From Robiginitomaculum sp. (GTDB lineage Bacteria > Pseudomonadota > Alphaproteobacteria > Caulobacterales > Maricaulaceae): DNA of 64,000 nucleotides. The notes below the pieces were generated by a model. It was not told the DNA's origin. It was given only the letters and a program-made list of their open reading frames with translations, and did not search any database. The stretch lies in assembly GCA_002733805.1 (NCBI GenBank), contig NVXG01000006.1:31741-95740 (forward strand). Reading direction: 5' to 3'. This document shows, one piece after another, positions 9,297 to 17,292 of this stretch; the first letter of the stretch is position 1; each line of letters begins with the position of its first letter. Made by a program: the position numbers and the translations under genes.

Positions 9297-10658
9297 ATGG
9301 CCAAGCAAAAACAAAAATTGCCAGTTTCCATCAAGGTGGGGTGGGCTGTGGGTGAGTTGGCCGTGGCCAGTTATATCGGGTTGACCATCGCATTTTTGCT
9401 TTTCTATTCCACGCAAGCGTTGGGTATATCGCCTTGGTTGGCCGGACTGGTGTTGTTGGCACCCCGTCTGTGGGACGCCTTTACCGATCCGCTTATGGGG
9501 GCCATTTCAGACCGGACCCGCAGCAAGATGGGTCGCCGCCGACCTTATCTTTTGGTTGGTTCTGTATTGCTGGGTTTAAGTATTGCCGGCTTGTTTGCCG
9601 CACCGGTGGAAGCCAGCGAAATGCATAAAGCGCTGTATGTACTTTTGTTCTATTTTTTGGCCAGCACGGCGATCACAATTTATGATGTGCCGTATTCGTC
9701 AATGATGGCGGAAATGACCGATGATTATGACGAGAGAACCTTGTTGACCGGATACAAAATGGTTGCGGCCCGTTTGGGTATTCTGGCCATTTTATTTGCT
9801 GTGCCGGCAGTATTTGGCTCCGGCGATAATTTAGCCGAAGGGTTCCGTTGGGTCGGCTTTGGATTTGGTGGGTTTATTATTTTGACTGGCCTTGCTTCAT
9901 TTTTTCTGACCAAGAATGCGCCCAGACTAGAAAAACCTGTGTCCAGTTTTCGGGTAAAAGACGAGATCAATGCCATTCGGCACAACAAGCCATTTCGGGC
10001 GCTGTGGATTGTATTTTTCTTTCAAAATCTGGCGATTGGGGCCAGTGCCACAACCTTGCTCTATATGCTGACTGTCGTGGTGCAATTGGCCCCGAACCTG
10101 ATTGGTTCGTTTATGGCAATCGGCGCGGTTACCGCGACCATTGTGACCCCAATATGGGTCATGGTTGGCCGCAAAATATCGAAGCGTAAAAGCTATTATG
10201 TGGCGCTGGTATTGAGTGTCTTGGCACCGATACCGATGCTGTTCATTCAACCGGGTGCTTATGCCGTTCTGATTTTTATTCTGATTTTTATTGGAACCAG
10301 CGAAGCCGCAAATCAGATTTTTCCAAATGCGATGGTACCGGATACCGTCGAGATTGACGAATTGCAAACCGGCGAACGCCGTGAAGGTGCGATCTTCGGG
10401 GCATGGGCTTTTTGCCGTAAAGTCGGGATGACCGGCGGGGCATTTCTGGTTAGTCTGCTTTTATCCGCATCCGGGTTTGTCCAGGGTGCTGGTGCGGACG
10501 CACAACCCGAATCTGCATTGCTGGGTGTGCGGCTGGGTTATGCGTTATTACCAATCTGCTTGTGGATTATCGCATTGCTATTATTGCGGCGATACAAACT
10601 GACCGAAGAAATTTTTAACGAAACCAAAGCACAAATTGCCGCCAAAAATCAGGCCTGA
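9297..10658 (+). CDS. MFS transporter, glycoside-pentoside-hexuronide (GPH/MelB-like) family
   Basis: About 12 hydrophobic segments, RLWDAFTDPLMGAISDRTRSKMGRRRPYLL motif typical of GPH transporters. Confidence 0.88.
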   Translation: MAKQKQKLPVSIKVGWAVGELAVASYIGLTIAFLLFYSTQALGISPWLAGLVLLAPRLWDAFTDPLMGAISDRTRSKMGRRRPYLLVGSVLLGLSIAGLFAAPVEASEMHKALYVLLFYFLASTAITIYDVPYSSMMAEMTDDYDERTLLTGYKMVAARLGILAILFAVPAVFGSGDNLAEGFRWVGFGFGGFIILTGLASFFLTKNAPRLEKPVSSFRVKDEINAIRHNKPFRALWIVFFFQNLAIGASATTLLYMLTVVVQLAPNLIGSFMAIGAVTATIVTPIWVMVGRKISKRKSYYVALVLSVLAPIPMLFIQPGAYAVLIFILIFIGTSEAANQIFPNAMVPDTVEIDELQTGERREGAIFGAWAFCRKVGMTGGAFLVSLLLSASGFVQGAGADAQPESALLGVRLGYALLPICLWIIALLLLRRYKLTEEIFNETKAQIAAKNQA

Positions 10659-10661
10659 TGC

Positions 10662-13226
10662 CTATGGTTTCATGACCATGTTGAGGTTTTGACAATTGCC
10701 CTCAACAGCCTGTGTTTTGCTGTCGAGACTATAGCCTGATGGCGCGATAATTTCGATTTCCATATCGGCGGGTGCTTGCAGGGTCAATGTAATGCCTTCG
10801 GGTGTGCGCTTCCAGCTTACCTCGACCTGTCCCAAGGGCGTTGGATATGCTCCTTCAACGTGATCCAGATTGCCAAATTGTGGGGCAAGCCGTATTCTTT
10901 TGAACCCGGCACTAACCGGCTGCACTCCCAAAGAATATCGGGATAACTGGTAAACAGGCGTGGCTGAAAATACATGGCAAAGGCTGGCTGAGGGCTCAAA
11001 ACTTTCCCACAATGTAGTGGCTCCGGCTTTCAGCATGGGTTGGTAATAATCACGCATGTGGGCCAAAACCAAATCATAACGGCCGGATCGGGCAAATGCT
11101 TCATATAAAAAATGGCAATACAGCGTGTTGGCGCGAACCACATCTTTTTCTTCATGAAATTCTGGAGCATGAACGAAAATGGGTGGGGCCGCCGTGAATT
11201 TCAGAGTTTTCTCATCTGTAATCGTTTCAATGATCGCCGGTATCCGATCGGCCGGAGTCAAATCAAAAGCAATCATCAACGCATTGGTTTGTTGTGAAAT
11301 GCGAATTCCCTGCTGTCCGGTTTCGGGATCAACCTCGTCGACATAGGCTCGGCGGTCTTCATTCCAGTGACGGGTATTTAGCGCGTGTTTCACCTGCTCT
11401 GACATACGGGCATATCTGGTGTGAGCGCGATGGCTTTCGATCAGGTTTGCCAATCTGGAAGCCGCCGCCAATGCTGCCGCATAAAGCGCATTGATCGGTG
11501 CCGATTCGCCATTTCGCCCAATATCAGCCCACTCGATAAAATGCCAAAATGGGATATTGGCCAACAGGTTATTCTGGTCCGTCTGACGGGCAAACCAAGC
11601 CAAGGCTTTCTCGATGGTCGGATACATTTGTTCCACCAGGTTTTCATCGCCACTGGAAAGCCAGTATTTTTCGACGCCGATAATCCAGTGCAATGTGAAA
11701 TCCGGAATAAACACCCCATCGCCTCGATGATCGCCGGTTGTGTACATTTGCAATAACCCGTCAACCCGCTGGGTTTCGGCGGCGTGTTGTAAAAACTGTC
11801 GGCCCAGAGAATAGGAACTGGGTCCAAATGCTGCTTCGGCGATGTCCAAATGGATAACCCCATCACAGACCCATTGGCGTTTTTCCCGCCCCGGGCAATC
11901 TTCAAATGCGTCATGCATGCATTGTAATGCGGTATGGCGACCCACGTCCCATAACTGGTTGAGGACCGGATCATTACAGGCAAATGCTCCATCAAATGCC
12001 GCTGGAAAGTTGATCGTATTAACTTCGACATGATGGATTTTCAGTCCCTTCGGGGCATTGCGAACTGTAATTTGCAAGGCCCGAATGGCGGTAAACTCAA
12101 ATTTCTCAAACTGTTGTCGGCCCGGTTTGGCGGTGTAGCGAAACAGGTGTGCAAAGGTCAGGTGATCCGGCCGCTTCAGTCCAGATTTGGGGTCTTGGTC
12201 GTTAAATTCGCCGGGAAGGGATTCGCCGGCTGCCACTTCGATGATCTCACCACCTTTGGCTTCAATATCGATCCGAGGGAAACCAGTTACATAAGGGTCG
12301 AACATCAACAAAATCGTTGCGTCCTTCCCGTCCATGGTTGTGACAATCGTTGCATCTTTATCCGCGGTCAGTAGGCCATCTGAATTGGCAAACATTCCAT
12401 TGGCTGCGGCAGAACATTCTTCTTGGTACAACCGTTGATCAACGTCCAGATCAGGTCGTGGCGTGATTGATTGGCACCATACAACTTGTGCTGGCGATAC
12501 GGGTTGCTCGGCAAGTTGCGGAATTCCCCGGGGGGTAAGGCTGGGAAATGGCTCATAGCTACCGCGACCTGTCGCCTGCTCCGCCGCGTCACCATGAGAG
12601 ACCATGAGCTGTGCTGCTGGCCAATTACTGTCATCAAACCCTGATTGGTTCCAACCTTCAGGGTGTAAGTTTGCATTAAAATCTTCAATAAAACCCTGCC
12701 CCCATCCAGTGCGAGGTACGTCTTGTCGCCACGCGGGTGCTGTTAGACATTTCCAGCTTGTATCGGACATCAATTCAAATGCTTTTCCGTCCGAATGGGC
12801 ATCCAGTTCAACATACAAACCGCCATCCCCGAATATGGGTTGCCAAGCGCCTTTTGTGGTTTCGTACCAAGCCAGATCAACCCCCGGCGAGTGAACCAAT
12901 ACGGCAATGGAATTTGCCCCGGCGTGCAAAAATTCCGCCAGATCAATTACGTCATAGCGCATGAAGTGCGGGCTGGCTCTGGACGGGCCACGGGAAACGA
13001 ATTCGCCATTGATAAAAAGCTGATATCTACCGTCACAGGTGATCTTGATTTTGGCAGAGTCGGCCTGATCGGGCAGGGTCAATGTATTTCGAAAAAACAC
13101 CCATTGATTACGCCCATCCTCGCGCCGCAAGGGTGCTAAAGCGACCAGTTTGAAATAGGCCTGATGATCAATTTTTTGATCTGGTTTCCAAATAAAATCT
13201 GCCCGCCGGTGCATCCTTGCCCTCAT
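10662..13226 (-). CDS. Alpha-L-rhamnosidase (GH78-like), apparently without signal peptide
   Basis: DAFEDCPGREKRQWVCDG matches the GH78 catalytic-region motif. N-terminal domain as in family rhamnosidases (WKCLTAPAW...GWGQGFIEDFNA). N-terminus MRARMHRRADFIWKPDQ is not signal-like. Confidence 0.85.
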   Translation of the reverse strand: MRARMHRRADFIWKPDQKIDHQAYFKLVALAPLRREDGRNQWVFFRNTLTLPDQADSAKIKITCDGRYQLFINGEFVSRGPSRASPHFMRYDVIDLAEFLHAGANSIAVLVHSPGVDLAWYETTKGAWQPIFGDGGLYVELDAHSDGKAFELMSDTSWKCLTAPAWRQDVPRTGWGQGFIEDFNANLHPEGWNQSGFDDSNWPAAQLMVSHGDAAEQATGRGSYEPFPSLTPRGIPQLAEQPVSPAQVVWCQSITPRPDLDVDQRLYQEECSAAANGMFANSDGLLTADKDATIVTTMDGKDATILLMFDPYVTGFPRIDIEAKGGEIIEVAAGESLPGEFNDQDPKSGLKRPDHLTFAHLFRYTAKPGRQQFEKFEFTAIRALQITVRNAPKGLKIHHVEVNTINFPAAFDGAFACNDPVLNQLWDVGRHTALQCMHDAFEDCPGREKRQWVCDGVIHLDIAEAAFGPSSYSLGRQFLQHAAETQRVDGLLQMYTTGDHRGDGVFIPDFTLHWIIGVEKYWLSSGDENLVEQMYPTIEKALAWFARQTDQNNLLANIPFWHFIEWADIGRNGESAPINALYAAALAAASRLANLIESHRAHTRYARMSEQVKHALNTRHWNEDRRAYVDEVDPETGQQGIRISQQTNALMIAFDLTPADRIPAIIETITDEKTLKFTAAPPIFVHAPEFHEEKDVVRANTLYCHFLYEAFARSGRYDLVLAHMRDYYQPMLKAGATTLWESFEPSASLCHVFSATPVYQLSRYSLGVQPVSAGFKRIRLAPQFGNLDHVEGAYPTPLGQVEVSWKRTPEGITLTLQAPADMEIEIIAPSGYSLDSKTQAVEGNCQNLNMVMKP

Positions 13227-13316
13227 CTACTTAAATGAGCGAAAACCTTAGGCCAAACCCAGCTAGAATTAAACCACCAAGTGTATAAATCGGTCCCGGA
13301 AGCTGGGCGAAAAACT

Positions 13317-14786
13317 TTATTTTTCTTTGGCTTTGGCCCGTTTTTTGGGTGTTGGTTTATTTGCCGCGTCCCGATCTTTTACGGCCCTTTGCAGCAATTG
13401 AAATTCATCAACGATCAGGTCGGCAATGTCCTGCACATCTGGAACCGCGTCCTTACAGGCGACCAGTCCGAAATCAAGACGATCAACATAACTTTGCAGG
13501 GTGATGTTCAAGGCACAGCCATGGGTGGCGATGGAAACCGGGAAATAGGTATGGACCTTGCTACCGGCAAAATACATATGTTTGCGTGGCCCCGGAACAT
13601 TAGAAATGGCTACGTTGATTGCGGCGGGCATCCGGTTGACGATATCGGTCTTGCTAGCCATTTGTGCCATGGCGCTGATGAAAATTGGTGCCCCAAAATA
13701 GGAGTAATCCGTCGGGAATATATCTTTGATCGCGGCCATTTGTTTTTTGGCGCGCTTGGTATTTCTGTTGACGGCTTTTAGGCGCTTGAGCGGATCCGCA
13801 ATGTGAGAGCCAATTTCGCAAGTCATGCTGGCCACCTGATTGCCAGCGCCTTTGTCGCCCAACTCGCGCAAGGAAACCGGAACCGCAGCAACTAACGAAC
13901 GATTGGGCAGTTCTTTATGCCCATCCAGATAACGCCGTAAGGCACCGCCGCAAATGGATAGGGCAATATCATTTACCGATGTACCGGTGGCTTTGGCCAG
14001 TGCAATGGTTTCTTTCAAAGAAAGTGAATTGGCTGCAAAGGCGCGTTGTTTTTGAATACGAACATTAAATCGGGTTTTAGGTGCGGGGCGTAATCGTTTC
14101 AACAAACCTTCGCCGTCTTCAAACGCATTTTTGGTCATATTGCCCAAGGCTTTGCTTAAAGCAGGCAGGGCGACAACATTATCAACTTGTTGCTGGATAA
14201 ATTTGCCATAGGCGCTGCCGAGTAACTCAAAAAAGCCCGGTTTTTCATTTGAGAAACGGATCTCGCTTTTAGGCAAGGGAGCGCGCGGCGTAGGTTCGGT
14301 ATCGGACAAGATGTCCATGGCCGAAATGCCGCCGCCGCCATCAAGGCAGGCGTGATGGCATTTGGTGTAAAGTGCAAAACTACCCTTTTTCAAACCAAAG
14401 GCTGCATCTTCAACGCCTTCAACAATATAAAACTGCCACAAAGGCCGGTTGCGATCCAAAACCAGTGAGTGAAGCCCTTGGACCACCATCCGCAATTGTT
14501 CCAGATTGCCCGGTTCTGGCAGACGGATATGTTTGATATGGTAATCCAGATCAACAACGTCAGTGTCGACCCAAACCGGGTGATCAATATAAAATGGGGT
14601 GTGCATCAGTTTGCGGTGAAATGCCGGAATTTCATGCAAGCGATTCACGATTTGGGATTTTAGGGCTTCATAAGCATTTTCGCCATCACGAGTTGGCTCA
14701 CAAATCAGCAAGCTGGAAATGTGCATGGGAGTTTCGTCGGTTTCCATGTACAAAAATGTTGCATCAATACCGGATAATTTACGCAT
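13317..14786 (-). CDS. Wax ester synthase / diacylglycerol acyltransferase (WS/DGAT) family
   Basis: MRKLSGIDATFLYMETDETPMHISSL start and KCHHACLDGGG (HHxxxDG active-site motif). Confidence 0.92.
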   Translation of the reverse strand: MRKLSGIDATFLYMETDETPMHISSLLICEPTRDGENAYEALKSQIVNRLHEIPAFHRKLMHTPFYIDHPVWVDTDVVDLDYHIKHIRLPEPGNLEQLRMVVQGLHSLVLDRNRPLWQFYIVEGVEDAAFGLKKGSFALYTKCHHACLDGGGGISAMDILSDTEPTPRAPLPKSEIRFSNEKPGFFELLGSAYGKFIQQQVDNVVALPALSKALGNMTKNAFEDGEGLLKRLRPAPKTRFNVRIQKQRAFAANSLSLKETIALAKATGTSVNDIALSICGGALRRYLDGHKELPNRSLVAAVPVSLRELGDKGAGNQVASMTCEIGSHIADPLKRLKAVNRNTKRAKKQMAAIKDIFPTDYSYFGAPIFISAMAQMASKTDIVNRMPAAINVAISNVPGPRKHMYFAGSKVHTYFPVSIATHGCALNITLQSYVDRLDFGLVACKDAVPDVQDIADLIVDEFQLLQRAVKDRDAANKPTPKKRAKAKEK

Positions 14787-14827
14787 GATCCCATTTCCTT
14801 ATGGTTGAATTATTGACGGTGTCGGTT

Positions 14828-15628
14828 TCAGCTTGCTTGCGGCAAATGAAAACCCGGGGTTTCAAAAAATGCCTTGCGAAATCCATGATTGGAAAACGCA
14901 GTCCAACTGCCTTCGCGAAGCGCCAGTCGATCGGCAATTATGTAAAGAACACTGGGGTTTATGCCCAAGCCGCAATGGCTGCCCATCACCTGAATATTTT
15001 CCGTTTTCCGGGCTTTTTCTTTATTTTTTGGCTCTGCCTGATGGCAGTTTTGCCAGGCGACTATGCCATCAGTTTTGGTGTAAATTGATGTGGTCGGCAC
15101 CGGAGGTGCTTGGTAAATTCTGCTGTTCAGCGGCGGGTTATCTACTTTGTGACCTGATACCCGTTCATAAAATTTTCGGGCATTGGATGCTTTTGGGTTA
15201 CCGGAGTGCGGACTGCCCAAAGTGATCACCATTCTGACCTGTTCGGGTCGTAATTTGGCCAATTCCCGGGCAAAAATACCGCCCAAACTCCAGCCTATAA
15301 TGCTGATCTTTTCGCCATACTCTTCGTATAGCTCATCCAGCCGTTCCAGCATTTGCTCTAAAAGACCCTCACGAAGTCCCAAATTACGGCCCAATTCCCA
15401 ACCCGCCGGCGTGTAGCCGCGGCTTTCGAGGAATTTACGCAATGGCTTGGTCGAAAGGTCGGTTCCGGCCAAGCCGGGCAATACCAATACCGGGTGCCCA
15501 TCACCCTTTGGCAGCAGATTCAGCATGGGGCGGCTGGCGATCAATGCGCCATATTCCCATACCGCACGACCCTCCAACAGCAATAACAAAAGTGATGGTG
15601 GTTTTATTGCTTGCGTCGCGTCGACCAT
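14828..15628 (-). CDS. Alpha/beta hydrolase (lipase-like)
   Basis: HPVLVLPGLAGTDLSTKPLRKFLESRGYTPAGWELGRN and IIGWSLGGIFAREL nucleophile elbow; start at 15628 with GGGGGA SD. Same strand and directly upstream of WS/DGAT. Confidence 0.8.
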   Translation of the reverse strand: MVDATQAIKPPSLLLLLLEGRAVWEYGALIASRPMLNLLPKGDGHPVLVLPGLAGTDLSTKPLRKFLESRGYTPAGWELGRNLGLREGLLEQMLERLDELYEEYGEKISIIGWSLGGIFARELAKLRPEQVRMVITLGSPHSGNPKASNARKFYERVSGHKVDNPPLNSRIYQAPPVPTTSIYTKTDGIVAWQNCHQAEPKNKEKARKTENIQVMGSHCGLGINPSVLYIIADRLALREGSWTAFSNHGFRKAFFETPGFHLPQAS

Positions 15629-15798
15629 AAAATCCCCCTGTGGCAGTATTCGAGTGTATGCAGCATCCTTTACCACATCAATCCTTGTTCATTGAACATA
15701 TCAATGTAAATTAGAATGCACATACTAACGGCATTGAAGTGTCGAAATAGAGTCCGCGTCGGGGCGTGGATACTGGATTTACGGGATGAGGAAAAACC

Positions 15799-16305
15799 AT
15801 GGCTGATCACACATTTGATGAACATGTTCGCAAAGAGACGGTCATAAATGTGGTGATCAATGTCGTTATCAACTGCACGATCATCTGGTTTCTAAAAAAG
15901 GATGCCGGGACCATATTCGCGCCCGGAGAACATGGGTTTAAAGTTGATATTTTTGCGACGGCATTTCTGTTGTTCTTTTTGATGAGCCTTGTGGTGATGA
16001 GTATTCATCGCGCTCAGCGCAAGTCTGGGAAGTTGCCTGCATTCTTCCCCAGTGAGCAAAATTGGCGCCACCGACTGTTGGGTCGATTGCCCTATTCGGT
16101 ATGGATATTGGCCTTGGGTTTTGGCTTGTTCGCGATGATTGTTTTTGCACCGATAACCGTTGGGCTGTTGGCTGTCGCTGGTGTGACCGAATTCACCCCC
16201 GGCGGCTACACCCTTTTCAAAGGAATTTGGGTGGCGATTATTGTGGCGTTGATGATCCGAACGATCATTGAAGCGGCATTGGTAAAGCCCGCGCCATTAA
16301 AATAA
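15799..16305 (+). CDS. Hypothetical integral membrane protein
   Basis: About 4 hydrophobic segments, intact ORF with ATG at 15799. Confidence 0.7.
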   Translation: MADHTFDEHVRKETVINVVINVVINCTIIWFLKKDAGTIFAPGEHGFKVDIFATAFLLFFLMSLVVMSIHRAQRKSGKLPAFFPSEQNWRHRLLGRLPYSVWILALGFGLFAMIVFAPITVGLLAVAGVTEFTPGGYTLFKGIWVAIIVALMIRTIIEAALVKPAPLK

Positions 16306-16470
16306 GCATCATCAGTGAAGCGCCCGATCTTGATGATATTTAGATCGTAACTAGCTTTTGCTAGCCACAACATTGGCACTAAAATCAGTAGAAAACCCCT
16401 CAATTCTTTGCCATAAATGAACATCGAGCGCCGGGTACAATTCCAGCGTGTGAACTAGGAGATTTTTACT

Positions 16471-17292
16471 GTGGCTGCAAAACCCCGTGCAATACCAGAA
16501 TTTACCAACTTGTCGGCCTTGGCGGATTTTCAGTCAACGGCTCATTGGTTGGCATTGCGTGGGTGGTCGGAAGCCGCCGGGGGCAATATGTCGGTGCGCC
16601 TCGATGTACCGGCCGGATTGTCAGAAGGCCCGTATGAAGCCTTGCCATTAGCCGTGCCGCATCTGGCTGGAAAGGCATTGCTGCTGACCGGCTCTGGCAC
16701 TCGAGCCCGCGAAATTGGCGTAGATCCAACGCCCCATGTGGGGCTTTATAAAATCAGTGAAGATGCCAAACATTCTTGTTGGTTGGCGGGAAATAAAAAG
16801 CCCACCATGGAATTACCGACCCATTGTGCCATCCATAATGCGCTGGAGCAGTTCCGCCCCGAAGACAAAGCCATTTTACACACCCACCCGGATCGTTTGA
16901 TTGCTTTGTGCCATGTAAAGGGAATGCAGAATTCCAAAACCATTTCTGACAAAATCTTGTCCCTGCAAAGCGAGGCCCGGTTGATCCTGCCCGAAGGGAT
17001 CGGCTTTGTAGAACATGAATTACCCGGGTCTTTGACGCTAGGTTTGAAATCAGCCGAAGCGGTCAAATTGCACCATCTGGTGCTGTGGCAGTTTCACGGT
17101 TGCTTGGCCACGGGCACAAGTTTAGCGCATGCGTTTGACTTGCTGGAAGTCTTTGAAAAAAGTGCCCGGGTTTATTGGCAATTGCATACTGCTGGAATTG
17201 ATCCTGTCGGGATTTCAAAGTCGGAAATTGAAGATATTTTGGCGGCATTCGATTGTCTTGACCGGTACCGGTCGGTCCAACCGGACGATTAG
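16471..17292 (+). CDS. rhaD: Class II aldolase, RhaD-like rhamnulose-1-phosphate aldolase
   Basis: GTG start with AGGAG upstream. GWSEAAGGNMSVRLD, LLTGSGTRAREI, HTHPDRLIALCHV and LVLWQFHGCLATGTSLAHAFDLLEVFEKSARV closely follow the E. coli RhaD pattern as I recall it. Confidence 0.75.
   Translation: MAAKPRAIPEFTNLSALADFQSTAHWLALRGWSEAAGGNMSVRLDVPAGLSEGPYEALPLAVPHLAGKALLLTGSGTRAREIGVDPTPHVGLYKISEDAKHSCWLAGNKKPTMELPTHCAIHNALEQFRPEDKAILHTHPDRLIALCHVKGMQNSKTISDKILSLQSEARLILPEGIGFVEHELPGSLTLGLKSAEAVKLHHLVLWQFHGCLATGTSLAHAFDLLEVFEKSARVYWQLHTAGIDPVGISKSEIEDILAAFDCLDRYRSVQPDD

Noticed and set aside
16361-16374. CTAGC-tttt-GCTAG small palindrome upstream of the RhaD-like gene, considered as operator or terminator
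   Set aside because: Arms are only 5 bp, there is no T-run, and similar palindromes are expected by chance.
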